From the NCBI GenBank assembly GCA_038749025.1, contig JBCDIL010000006.1:123170-187169 (forward strand): 64,000 bases of DNA. Direction: 5' to 3'. The notes beneath the pieces are model-generated. The model worked only from the letters and a program-made list of their open reading frames with translations, ran no database searches and had not been told where the DNA came from. Position numbers and translations under genes: made by a program. This document shows, piece by piece, positions 43,536-52,152 of the stretch. Source of the stretch: JBCAXA01 sp038749025 (GTDB taxonomy: Bacteria > Pseudomonadota > Gammaproteobacteria > Steroidobacterales > Woeseiaceae). The stretch's first letter is position 1. Each line of letters opens with the position of its first letter.

Positions 43536-44702
43536 TCACTCGCCAGCCGGCAATGAGAATGTAATCGCTACGCCACCGTCGATTCCGTCGTCGATACCAA
43601 TTTCGCCGCCGAGTCGCTCAACGATTTGTTGGCAAATCGCTAGACCTAAGCCAGTCCCGTCGTAGGCAGAGTCCGCGTGCAAACGACTAAACAAACCAAA
43701 CACAGACTCTCGATACCGCGGCTCAATGCCAATGCCATTATCCCGAAGAGTAACGGCAACGTGACCCGCTGGCGCCGGTGCTTCTACTACCTCGACTCGG
43801 CACCGTCGATCTTGGCGCCGGTACTTGATCGCGTTCTCGAAGAGGTTCAGAAAGACCCTTTCTAGCAGGGCCTTGGCTCCGTTCGCGACGCCCAACTCAC
43901 CGATAACAATTGACGCGTCTGATTCGATCACAACCGCTCCGACATCGAGTAAAGCTGTCTTGGCGACCTCGGTGAGCGACACCGGCTCACGATCAACGCC
44001 GTAGGCTTGTATGTGCGAGTAGTCGATAATGGCTTGTACGCGGGTTTTGAGCCGTTGTGTTGCCGACTGTACGAAGTCGACATAGGGCTCTAACTCGCTG
44101 TCGTTCACGACATGTGACGACTCGGCGATCGCGTCCAATGAACTGCTTATCGTGTTGACCGGCTGCAGTAAGTCGTGAACCGTGGCGAACGCGAATCGAC
44201 GTATTTCTTCCTGCTTGCGCGCTTGCGCCTCTTGTCTGCGCATGTCGGCGGTAACGTCGATATGGATGCCTTTAGCCCTGCGCGGCTGCCAATCATCCGA
44301 CCACTCCACGACGCAACCGATTTGGCGTACCCAAACCACTGAACCGTCTTTGTGTAGATGGCGTAACACCACGTCGAACGGTTCGAGACCGTGCGAGGCA
44401 ACATGGGCCGAGAACGCCTCTTGCCCTACAGCAAGGTCATTGGGATGAACAAGGGCTCGCCAGGCATCAACGTGATTGGGCAACTCATCATCGGTGTATC
44501 CGAACGTGGATTTGAAGCGTTGGCTCAATACGACCGTCTGGTTATCTAAACGCCAATCCCAAAACCCCGCGGCGCCGCTTTCAATGATGTCGCGAAAGGA
44601 GCGAGCGTCATGGTCCGTCGATGCAATCGAGCGTTGCTCAACGTACCGACCGACGTCGTGCTCTAACGCCTCCGACAACCCTGCGTTTGAATCACCGTCC
44701 AT
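43536..44702 (-). CDS. PAS-domain histidine kinase (cytosolic, orphan)
   Basis: A 388-residue soluble kinase. The ATG at 44702 follows AAGGA by seven bases. A PAS_3 fold with PAC motif spans about residues 35-155 (GAAGFWDWRLDNQTVVLSQR, HKDGSVVWVRQIG, GIHIDVTADMRR). The dimerisation helix has FAFATVHDLLQPVNTISS with the phospho-His. HATPase motifs are NLFENAIKYRR, LRDNGIGIEP and YDGTGLGLAICQQI. This resembles bacteriophytochrome-type light or redox kinases without the chromophore domains. No response regulator gene is adjacent. Confidence 0.87.
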   Translation of the reverse strand: MDGDSNAGLSEALEHDVGRYVEQRSIASTDHDARSFRDIIESGAAGFWDWRLDNQTVVLSQRFKSTFGYTDDELPNHVDAWRALVHPNDLAVGQEAFSAHVASHGLEPFDVVLRHLHKDGSVVWVRQIGCVVEWSDDWQPRRAKGIHIDVTADMRRQEAQARKQEEIRRFAFATVHDLLQPVNTISSSLDAIAESSHVVNDSELEPYVDFVQSATQRLKTRVQAIIDYSHIQAYGVDREPVSLTEVAKTALLDVGAVVIESDASIVIGELGVANGAKALLERVFLNLFENAIKYRRQDRRCRVEVVEAPAPAGHVAVTLRDNGIGIEPRYRESVFGLFSRLHADSAYDGTGLGLAICQQIVERLGGEIGIDDGIDGGVAITFSLPAGE

Positions 44703-44908
44703 GACGCGATCCTTGCCCTCCACATGGAATCACAGCTGATGTCCGCATAGTCTGACAACCTTTGCTGTCAATTATATCGGACATCGAAGCTAGAACTTGA
44801 GCGATCGACGATTGCTTGAGCCACCGCAACGCGCGACGCACCCAAGGCCCAACACACCCTCGAGAACTGTCAACTTATTGACGGCGGCAATGCGGCAGCG
44901 CAACGGGG

Positions 44909-46381
44909 CTAGCGATCGAAAAGACGCTCGTGTCGATCAAGCACCGCCATTGCGCTTGGCGCACCAACCCACGACACGGCAGCGACACTCAGCGTCGACA
45001 GCACAAACCCTGGTACCAGCTCGTAAAGGTCAAAAATGCCTCCGCTCAATTGCTTCCAGCCGATGACGACCACAGCGCCGACCACAATGCCCGCGAACAC
45101 GCCAGCACGCGTTGTCCGTCGCCAAAACAAACTGAAAATCAATGCCGGACCGAACGCCGCACCGAACCCGGCCCAAGCGTAGCCGACGAGTCCGAGTACA
45201 TTGCTCGTAGGATCTAAAGCGATGAGCGTTGCAACGACGGCGATAGCCGCGACAGCGATTCGTCCTACCGCGAGCAGCTCACCGCGAGATGCCTTTGGCC
45301 GAATCAGTGCCCGGTAAAAGTCTTGCGCCAGCGTCGATGAAGACACCAACAGTTGCGAGTCGGCCGTACTCATGATGGCGGCCAAGATCGCGGCCAACAA
45401 GATACCGGCAACGGCCGGGTGAAACAGTGCCGCCATTAACTCGATGAGCACTCTTTCCGGATCAGCCAGCGGCAACTCAAAAAATACGATCGCGGCGCAA
45501 CCGGCGACCACCGCACCTAGTAGCGAAACACCGGTCCAAGCGACAGCGGTTCGCCGTGCGGACGGTACGTCAGTCGCGGAACGAATCGCCATAAAACGAG
45601 CGAGTACGTGTGGCTGACCGAAGTACCCGAGTCCCCAGCCAAGCGAGGACAACAAGGCGATCACGCCGAGGGGCTCGCCCGCGGCGGATGTTAAAGCATC
45701 CAGCAACGCCGCGTTGTCGGCACGAATGGCACTGAGCGTTTCATCGACACCACCGGTGGCATTGATCGCGACCACCGGCACCACGATTAAGGCGACCAAC
45801 ATCAATAGACCCTGAATGACGTCTGTCCAAGCCACTGCCAAGAAACCACCGAACAGCGTATAGGAAACTACGGCGATCGCGCCGATGATCACCGCTAGCT
45901 GATAGTCGAGGCCGAATGCGCTTTCGAAGAGCTTACCGCCAGCCACTAAGCCGGCGCTCGTGTAAAAGGCGAAAAACAACACAATAAAAACCGCGCACAC
46001 TACGCGTAAACCGTGCGACGAATCATTGAAGCGCTTCGCGAAAAAATCTGGCAGCGTCAATGCATCGCCGGCGGCGGCGCTGTAGATACGCAAACGGCGA
46101 GCCACGATTCGCCAGTTACACCACGTACCGATGAATAGGCCTAGGGCGAGCCACATCGCTTCAAGGCCAGCGGCATACGCAAATCCTGGCAAACCCAGTA
46201 ACAGCCACCCACTCATGTCTGAGGCACCGGCGCTCAGTGCGCTCGGCAAAGGACCAAGGCTACGGCCACCCAGAACGTAGTCGGACAGATTGTGCGTTCG
46301 GACGTAACTCCACGCACCGATAGCCAGCATACCGACAAGGTACACGACGAACGTTAGCGTGATGATAATTTGATCGGACAT
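44909..46381 (-). CDS. putP: Sodium/proline symporter (SSS family)
   Basis: A 490-residue inner-membrane Na+-coupled transporter with 13 predicted helices. Family segments include YVLGGRSLGPLPSALSAGAS, DMSGWLLLGLPGFAYA, CAVFIVLFFAFYTSAGLVAGG and AAILAAIMSTADSQLLVSSS, which match PutP closely. The ATG at 46381 follows GTGGGGACGC. No proline catabolic gene is adjacent, so L-proline is the likely but not proven substrate, either as a nutrient or an osmolyte. Confidence 0.87.
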   Translation of the reverse strand: MSDQIIITLTFVVYLVGMLAIGAWSYVRTHNLSDYVLGGRSLGPLPSALSAGASDMSGWLLLGLPGFAYAAGLEAMWLALGLFIGTWCNWRIVARRLRIYSAAAGDALTLPDFFAKRFNDSSHGLRVVCAVFIVLFFAFYTSAGLVAGGKLFESAFGLDYQLAVIIGAIAVVSYTLFGGFLAVAWTDVIQGLLMLVALIVVPVVAINATGGVDETLSAIRADNAALLDALTSAAGEPLGVIALLSSLGWGLGYFGQPHVLARFMAIRSATDVPSARRTAVAWTGVSLLGAVVAGCAAIVFFELPLADPERVLIELMAALFHPAVAGILLAAILAAIMSTADSQLLVSSSTLAQDFYRALIRPKASRGELLAVGRIAVAAIAVVATLIALDPTSNVLGLVGYAWAGFGAAFGPALIFSLFWRRTTRAGVFAGIVVGAVVVIGWKQLSGGIFDLYELVPGFVLSTLSVAAVSWVGAPSAMAVLDRHERLFDR

Positions 46382-46472
46382 GCGTCCCCACTTGCGGGTA
46401 CGCGCCCGCCGAACGACGCTAGTATAACCGCCCATCGCGCTGCAGAGCGGCTGCAGCGCGACGGACGGCGCG

Positions 46473-47258
46473 CTACGGGGCGAGCGCGCAGGTCGTTATG
46501 CTGTCTGCGATCTCCTCTTCACCGGGCGGTCCGCCGTAGCCGCTGCCGTGGCCGCAGTTGACGCCAAACCCGGCTCCGAAGCCACCACCCGCTCCGGCAC
46601 CGCCGGTACCACCGGTGCCCTCGCCGCCGCCGTCGTTACCCGAGTTGTTGTCGCCCGGCGTTCGGTCCTCCGTGACCTCGTTGTTGTTATCGAGGCAGTC
46701 TTTGTCGACGGTGCCACGCATGTTGTTGACGGGTAGATTCTCTGGTAGCCGACCACTTGGCTCAGGAATGACGTGGTCGTGACGCTGTTGGCCGGTGAGA
46801 TCGGTGTAACCGAAGTCGACTCGGCTGGGTACCGTCTCGATGTTGCTGGGCACTATCGGCTCCAAACCATCCGGTACGATGATTCGCGGCACCGATACGT
46901 TGTCGAAACTAACCTGAATCCACGCTTGCACGCACTGGCCTCGCTCGCTGCAAAGTCCGAAGAACTGGCGCGAGCTGTTGCGGCCGCCGAATGGATCGGG
47001 TGGCGCGATATGAGCCAGGTAGTAGAAGTGCAAATCACCGTCTCGACTGACGAACGTGTTGTACACGCTGTTTCGCCAATCCTGAATATGCACATTTGGA
47101 TGCCCTAATTCTTCGACCAAAATACCCTGCGTATGACGATTTCCGACCTGCAAGACCGGATGGTTCGTCGTGACAATCTCGTCCATGTCACGTTCACATT
47201 CTTGAGCGATTGCGAGATTGGCGATGAGGGTGAGGGTCAGCAGTAGCGCGCCCCTCAT
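46473..47258 (-). CDS. Exported protein with Gly/Asn-rich C terminus, unknown function
   Basis: A 261-residue secreted protein. Signal peptide MRGALLLTLTLIANLAIAQE. The central part (about 25-175) has beta character and several cysteines (FFGLCSERGQCVQAW). From about 185 it becomes low complexity: DNNNEVTEDRTPGDNNSGND then a Gly-rich run to about 250, ending with two more Cys. The start overlaps the upstream 277-residue gene as ATGA. I recognise no family; the tail suggests a surface or extracellular location. Confidence 0.65.
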   Translation of the reverse strand: MRGALLLTLTLIANLAIAQECERDMDEIVTTNHPVLQVGNRHTQGILVEELGHPNVHIQDWRNSVYNTFVSRDGDLHFYYLAHIAPPDPFGGRNSSRQFFGLCSERGQCVQAWIQVSFDNVSVPRIIVPDGLEPIVPSNIETVPSRVDFGYTDLTGQQRHDHVIPEPSGRLPENLPVNNMRGTVDKDCLDNNNEVTEDRTPGDNNSGNDGGGEGTGGTGGAGAGGGFGAGFGVNCGHGSGYGGPPGEEEIADSITTCALAP

Positions 47259-48088
47259 AGCAAACCCTCGCCTGTCAGCGTCTGATGTCGATTGTGCAGC
47301 TGGGTCGCAATTTCCAGCGCGATCGCATCGAGCCGATCCGTCGATTCGATGCCCGCCGTTTGAAAGTAGGGAGCGTAATACTGCTGGCTATTGGTGTTCT
47401 CTAGATTAACGAGTTCGCCCACCCGACTCCAAATATATGAACGCTTGAGCTGATCGACATCGAGTGCGCCATCTCGCGAGCGTATTGCTGCGCCTTGTGA
47501 TGCCACATTTTTTAGCGCACGAAACGCTTGGGGTTCCGCCGACAACGCAAACGCGTGGATATAGAGCGGCACCAGCCTTTCGTCGGTCATACCCCATTCA
47601 CGCTGCATCTTCTCGGCGAACATCAATGCGGCGATACCGTCGGTCTTAGCGAGTTCGCCGAGGGCGGCTGTGTCGAGCAGATCGTAGGCGTGGTCGTATT
47701 CCCACACCTTGTCGCAAACCCGTTTGGTACCCCCCACTGAGCCCTCGGACGTACGCACCTGATACGCCTCATCCCGACAATTGCGATGCACGACACGGGC
47801 TGTTAAATAGTCGCCAGTCTCGGTGATAACGAACCCATCCGTCATCAAGACCGATGCGTGGTACAGCGCACGCTGGCGTTCGCTCTCGGCTATCTCAGCA
47901 TCAGTGGGTACCGACGGCTCGGCAATTTCGGCTGGCGCTTGATCGATGCCAGCGGTCGACTCGACGGCAATCGGCGGCTTGCCGGATGGGGTTGGTGGGG
48001 ACGTGGCCGGTTCGTTGGACGGGCGTAGCACAAGCGCAGCGACAACCGCTGCACTTACCACACCACCGACGATCAGAGGTTTATTCAT
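47255..48088 (-). CDS. Membrane-anchored periplasmic protein, unknown function
   Basis: A 277-residue protein with an N-terminal anchor (PLIVGGVVSAAVVAALVLRP), a Pro/Ser-rich linker to about residue 60 and a mostly helical periplasmic domain (about 65-270) with two cysteines that could form a disulfide (HRNCRDEAYQ, KRVCDKVWEYD). Preceded by GGAGAAAGCTCA. It is coupled to the exported Gly-rich protein gene, so the two probably act together. No family recognised. Confidence 0.65.
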   Translation of the reverse strand: MNKPLIVGGVVSAAVVAALVLRPSNEPATSPPTPSGKPPIAVESTAGIDQAPAEIAEPSVPTDAEIAESERQRALYHASVLMTDGFVITETGDYLTARVVHRNCRDEAYQVRTSEGSVGGTKRVCDKVWEYDHAYDLLDTAALGELAKTDGIAALMFAEKMQREWGMTDERLVPLYIHAFALSAEPQAFRALKNVASQGAAIRSRDGALDVDQLKRSYIWSRVGELVNLENTNSQQYYAPYFQTAGIESTDRLDAIALEIATQLHNRHQTLTGEGLL

Positions 48089-48203
48089 TGAGCTTTCTCC
48101 TTGAGCGCTGACGACGAAATGCCAGCGTTAGAGAATCGTGCGCCGCCACCATTGTGGTAGCTGCCCGCACTCTGGCTCAATTTCGTGAGAAACGCACCTC
48201 TAG

Positions 48204-49616
48204 TTAAGTCGCTGCCGCGCGAGCTTCAGCGAAAGCGATCGCCATATCTAGCCGCATCAACGCACGATGCGGACCGACCAGTGCCAGCGTGATATCGAGC
48301 GACGGCGATGAACCGGCACCGGTTATTGCAACGCGGACCGGCTGGCCTACTTTCCCCATCCCTAGCCCGAGCTCGTCGGCCACCGCTTGGATCGCCGCCG
48401 ACAACTCTGGCGCGGCCCAATCAGCTAACCCAGCGAGCTTAGCTCGCACCGCGATAAGTGGCTCGAGCGCTACCGGGCGCAAATGTTTCTTCGCGGCCGT
48501 CGCATCAAAGTCGGCAAAGTCCGCAAAACAAAAGCGAGTCGACTCCGCCATATCCGCTAGCGTCGTAGCCCTTTCACGGTACGCCTCGATAACGGCCTCC
48601 AAGGCTGGTCCGTTCGTCGTATCGATACCGAGCCGCGCGTACTGCTCTGCCAGTATCGGCACTAACTCATCCGCTGGGGCTTTCGTTAGGTGTTGCTGGT
48701 TTATCCAGTCCAGCTTGCTCGGATTGAACGCTGACGCGGCGCGATTGATGGCCGGTAAATCAAACAGTGTGATCATTTCGTCGAGCGTGAACAGCTCTTG
48801 GTCGCCATGCGACCAACCAAGGCGTACGAGGTAATTGAGCAGCGCACTAGGCAAATAACCGGTATCGCGGTAATCGAGAACATTCACCGCACCGTGGCGC
48901 TTCGATAGCTTCGCACCGTCTTCGCCGAGGATCATGGGTAAATGGGCGTACTGGGGTACAGACGCACCAAGCGCCGTCAGCATATTGATTTGCCGTGGTG
49001 TGTTGTTGAGGTGGTCGTCACCGCGAATCACATGAGTAATCGCCATGTCGGCATCGTCGACGACAACTGTGAAATTGTAGGTCGGTGTTCCATCCGAACG
49101 TGCGATGATCAAGTCGTCGAGTTCGGCGTTAGCGAAACGCACCTCGCCTTTAACAGCGTCGTTGACGACAACGTCACCGTCATCCGGGTTTCGAAATCGG
49201 ATGACTGGGTCAACGCCTTCGCGCGGCTCAGTGATATCGCGATAGCGGCCGTCGTAACGGGGTTTCTCGCCTCTCGCCATTTGCGCCTCGCGGAGCGCCT
49301 CGAGTTCCTCCTTCGTGCAGTAGCACTGATAGGCTTTGCCCGTCGCTAACCAATCGTCGAGTACCTCCCGGTAGCGATCGAAACGCTCAGTTTGGAATAT
49401 GGGCCCTTCGTCGGCCGTCAGGCCTAACCAGGCCATTCCATCAAGAATCGTTCTCACCGACGCCTGCGACGAGCGCTCGCGGTCGGTGTCCTCGATTCGT
49501 AACACGAAGTCACCGCCGTTGTGGCGGGCGTACAGCCAGGCGAACAGGGCCGTGCGGACACTGCCGATATGCAATACGCCGGTGGGACTGGGGGCGAAGC
49601 GGGTGCGAACGGTCAT
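48204..49616 (-). CDS. gltX: Glutamyl-tRNA synthetase
   Basis: A 470-residue class I synthetase. HIGH-type motif in RFAPSPTGVLHIGSVRTA, RIEDTDRERS, and KMSKS-type motif GAKLSKRHGAVNV. The ATG at 49616 begins MTVRTRFAPSPTG, the normal N terminus; the 48-residue longer frame is not conserved-looking. The zinc-site Cys pair appears in YQCYCTKEE. It is a single gene; a tRNA-Glu gene is in the same window but unlinked. Confidence 0.95.
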   Translation of the reverse strand: MTVRTRFAPSPTGVLHIGSVRTALFAWLYARHNGGDFVLRIEDTDRERSSQASVRTILDGMAWLGLTADEGPIFQTERFDRYREVLDDWLATGKAYQCYCTKEELEALREAQMARGEKPRYDGRYRDITEPREGVDPVIRFRNPDDGDVVVNDAVKGEVRFANAELDDLIIARSDGTPTYNFTVVVDDADMAITHVIRGDDHLNNTPRQINMLTALGASVPQYAHLPMILGEDGAKLSKRHGAVNVLDYRDTGYLPSALLNYLVRLGWSHGDQELFTLDEMITLFDLPAINRAASAFNPSKLDWINQQHLTKAPADELVPILAEQYARLGIDTTNGPALEAVIEAYRERATTLADMAESTRFCFADFADFDATAAKKHLRPVALEPLIAVRAKLAGLADWAAPELSAAIQAVADELGLGMGKVGQPVRVAITGAGSSPSLDITLALVGPHRALMRLDMAIAFAEARAAAT

Positions 49617-49927
49617 AATCAGATGCTGGCGAAAGCTGCGAATCGTACCAATCGCCGTTGGCGGCGCAAACTGGTCACCACGATATACGCGTCCGGTCGC
49701 CTCGATTCGCGCCAGCCGATTGAGCCGATGTGAGGCAATTGCGTGAGCACTAGCACCCACGGCTATGCTGAATAGTGGCGTCGGCTATCTTTACAAAAAC
49801 GTAACGCGCCATATATTCTCAACCATAAAAAGACAATAAGGCATTGATTAAAATTGATTTTTGAGACTTGGCCCTCAGCTTGCTTTAGTTCCTGTGTCGG
49901 TCTGTAGAACGTAATGGGTTCGCCATA
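49617..49927. other. Intergenic region with sigma-54 promoter of the PEP-CTERM gene
   Basis: 311 bases, AT-rich from about 49795 to 49865. It holds the gltX promoter on the minus strand (not resolved) and, on the plus strand, the sigma-54 promoter at 49868-49884. The AT-rich stretch upstream, with a direct repeat ATTGATTA-AA-ATTGATTT (49842-49859), is where an activator such as PrsR would be expected to bind. Confidence 0.5.
49868..49884 (+). promoter_or_regulatory. Sigma-54 (-24/-12) promoter
   Basis: TTGGCCCTCAGCTTGCT matches the RpoN consensus TTGGCACG-N4-TTGCT with the invariant GG (49870-49871) and GC (49882-49883) separated by exactly 10 bases. It lies 44 bases before the ATG of the PEP-CTERM protein. 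PrsR, a sigma-54 activator tied to PEP-CTERM genes, is encoded at 32666-34051. Confidence 0.85.
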
Positions 49928-50398
49928 ATGCCAACGAAAAAACTGGGCCTCATCGCTGCGGCAGCTTTGGCGCTGCCAGTCACAGCGACGGCGTCACTGA
50001 TTGAAATCACCGCAACCAACATTAACGGTGAGTTCTCCGACTTCAATATTGTCTATCAAGACAGCAATGCGGACGGCTTGCTGCAATACTCAGAAATACT
50101 CGAGTTTTCGGGCTTCACGCGTGTTTCCTCTGGCTGGACGTGGGAAGAGATCGTCGGCGTTCCTGATATTGCCGGCATCTCATCGGCAAGCGGTTACAGC
50201 AACGACAACGACGTTTACTGGTGGGTTACGCCTTCTTGGTACAACCACCGGCCGAACGCCTGGTACGGAACGCGCTGGTCTTACACAACCACTGGCGGAC
50301 CGGGGAACCCGGTGGCAGTGCCGGAGCCCGGCACGCTCGGACTAATGGGCATGGCCTTGACCGCGTTTGCGTTCACGCGGCGTCGGCGACAGAGCTAA
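49928..50398 (+). CDS. PEP-CTERM sorting-domain protein
   Basis: A 156-residue exported protein. Signal peptide (LGLIAAAALALPVTATASL), a Trp/Tyr/Ser-rich central region, and a C-terminal PEP-CTERM signal: VPEPGTLGLMGMALTAFAF followed by the basic RRRRQS tail, recognised and processed by exosortase. The conserved VPEPG, hydrophobic helix and Arg cluster are all present. Expression is probably from the sigma-54 promoter just upstream. Such proteins are linked to extracellular polysaccharide and floc or biofilm formation. Exosortase is not in the window. Confidence 0.93.
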   Translation: MPTKKLGLIAAAALALPVTATASLIEITATNINGEFSDFNIVYQDSNADGLLQYSEILEFSGFTRVSSGWTWEEIVGVPDIAGISSASGYSNDNDVYWWVTPSWYNHRPNAWYGTRWSYTTTGGPGNPVAVPEPGTLGLMGMALTAFAFTRRRRQS

Positions 50399-50424
50399 CG
50401 CTAGTCGCCCTAAAAGGGGATAAG

Positions 50425-50454
50425 AAAAACCGCCGGTAACGGCGGTTTTTTTTT
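50425..50454 (+). terminator. Intrinsic terminator after the PEP-CTERM gene
   Basis: AAAAACCGCC (50425-50434), loop GGTAAC, GGCGGTTTTT (50441-50450), extending into nine T in total. A strong terminator that ends the PEP-CTERM transcript 27 bases after its stop. Confidence 0.92.
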
Positions 50455-50610
50455 GCTTTATCACGATGCTTGCGCGCGCCTGCAAGCACTAAGACCCGTA
50501 AGCGGCGCAACCGTATTCGACCGAAGACGGCGTAGTACACGCCCAAACCGTGACTAGCCAGCGATAGCGCGCACCCTATCTAGACGAGGGTAAGCTGCAG
50601 GACGCTGCGC

Positions 50611-51945
50611 TTACCTAGCCACCTTTGACGTTTCGCTCGACAAGCCGCTTTCTAGGCCGTTGACATCAGTCGCGGTCATCGCGACATACCACGTGCCAGG
50701 CGTCACATTGTCTATTGTGTAGCTGTTCAATCCGCCGCTGTTTACCTCGACGCTGTTGCCGTAGTTACCGGGTTGTTGACCGAAAAATATCTTGTATCCC
50801 GCTAATCCGGCAACTGGCGTACCGTCAACGTTCTCCGTGGGAGGTATCCAATCGACGGTCAACGATGCGTTTGCAGCTAGCGTGACATCGATAGCGAATG
50901 GTGGAAGCTCGTCGGTCAATGATCCATCTGTTACACCGACCTGGATATTGCTGTACGTGCCGGCATCGGCAACAGTCGGAGTACCCGACAGTTCGCCGGT
51001 CTGAACATCAAAGCTTAACCACGACGGCAAGTTGCGCGCGAAGAAGGTCAGCATATCGCCATCTGGGTCATTCGCCATCGGTGTAAAGCCGTAGTTAAAA
51101 TCGGCACCGACAAGGGTGTCCGGTGAGCCAGTAATTGTGGGTGGCGTGTTGGAACCAGAAGCTGCGGCACCGCTCAAATTAAACTCAACGACCTGATTGG
51201 TTTGTGGGCCGTTCTGAAAATAGACGTCCACATACAGCTCGCGGCGGGTTCCCGGTGAAAACTGCGATAAGTCGATCGGGTAGACAAACGGCGCGCTAGT
51301 ATCGGCGAATCGCGGTAGGTGCGCCTGAGCTTGCCCCGACAAGGCTTTGCAGCAGTAGAAATCGATCTCTCGAACGCGCTGATCTTCCCAGCGCTGACTC
51401 GGTTCGAAGAACAAGTAGGCGAGACGGCCATCGACGGTCGCATCCTCAAGGCGCATAGCGTTCGACAAATTAGCGCTGTAACTAATCATGGCTGTCGCCT
51501 CGCTGGGGCTGCCATTTGGGTCTTGAACAATCGAGATCCTCGCTTCGCTCTTGTTGCCCGCTTGATCCTCAGCCTCCACCGAAATGACATTCATACCGTT
51601 TTGGAGCGTGATTGGGCCGGTTTCCCAGTTCTCCCGAACGGCGATGTTGCCAACACCACCACGGTCGCTCCGCCAGCGCATCGTTTGGATACCCACATTG
51701 TCGCTGGCCTCGCCCGCGACAGTGACTTGGTTAATCGCGACCGTCGCGTTGCCGTCGTCATCTGGCGACGTTATCGCAAGCGAAGGGGCCACATTGTCGG
51801 CCGCACCGTCATCGCCTGTTGTCGGCTCGAGTTGCTCTGTATCAGCGCCTCCACCCGAACAACCGGCACAGGCCAGTAGCACTGCCGCGGCTGAAATACT
51901 TAACCCGGATCGTAAATTCCCTGGCGCTTGCTTAATTCCCTGCAT
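50611..51945 (-). CDS. Ig-like/fibronectin-type surface lipoprotein under c-di-GMP riboswitch
   Basis: A 444-residue lipoprotein. Lipobox LLACAGC near residue 26-29. Domain order by eye: an Ig-like repeat (about 55-140, SLAITSPDDDGNATVAINQV, NGMNVISVEAEDQAGN), an unusual domain with a CC pair (about 150-260, VREIDFYCCKALSGQ), a cadherin-like putative-Ig domain (about 265-355, ANDPDGDMLTFFARNLPSW, VQTGELSGTPTVADAGTY) and a fibronectin-type III domain (about 360-440, SLTVDWIPPTENVDG, GYKIFFGQQPGNYG). Such proteins are adhesins or matrix proteins. Upstream lies a c-di-GMP-I riboswitch, so this is a direct c-di-GMP effector gene, consistent with a biofilm role. Confidence 0.85.
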   Translation of the reverse strand: MQGIKQAPGNLRSGLSISAAAVLLACAGCSGGGADTEQLEPTTGDDGAADNVAPSLAITSPDDDGNATVAINQVTVAGEASDNVGIQTMRWRSDRGGVGNIAVRENWETGPITLQNGMNVISVEAEDQAGNKSEARISIVQDPNGSPSEATAMISYSANLSNAMRLEDATVDGRLAYLFFEPSQRWEDQRVREIDFYCCKALSGQAQAHLPRFADTSAPFVYPIDLSQFSPGTRRELYVDVYFQNGPQTNQVVEFNLSGAAASGSNTPPTITGSPDTLVGADFNYGFTPMANDPDGDMLTFFARNLPSWLSFDVQTGELSGTPTVADAGTYSNIQVGVTDGSLTDELPPFAIDVTLAANASLTVDWIPPTENVDGTPVAGLAGYKIFFGQQPGNYGNSVEVNSGGLNSYTIDNVTPGTWYVAMTATDVNGLESGLSSETSKVAR

Positions 51946-52069
51946 TCATCGCTTCCTCTACGGACAAGGGACGCCGACTACACGGACAACGCAACCGCTA
52001 ATGAGTACCGTAAGATGGGCCGCAACATACGGCCAACCCTACTTCTCGACGAGGGGAACTCGGTCGAGA

Positions 52070-52152
52070 GGAGCTGGTAACTCTGCCGTCCTGGGCCGAA
52101 GCCTTTAGACCGAAAGCTTTGCGTCGCCGCCTTTCGACGGTTTTGCCTTTAA
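52070..52152 (-). promoter_or_regulatory. c-di-GMP-I (GEMM) riboswitch
   Basis: Read on the minus strand: GGCAAAACC, then a CCGTC-GAAA-GGCGG hairpin with the conserved GAAA tetraloop, then GACGCAAAGC, CGGTCTAAAGGC, a TTCG-capped hairpin, and AGTTACC. These are the diagnostic blocks of the GEMM-I aptamer in the right order and spacing. The aptamer ends about 125 bases before the Ig-domain lipoprotein ATG. CTCGAC (52069-52064) can pair with GTCGAG (52050-52045) to form a hairpin directly after the aptamer, a possible expression platform. Confidence 0.9.
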
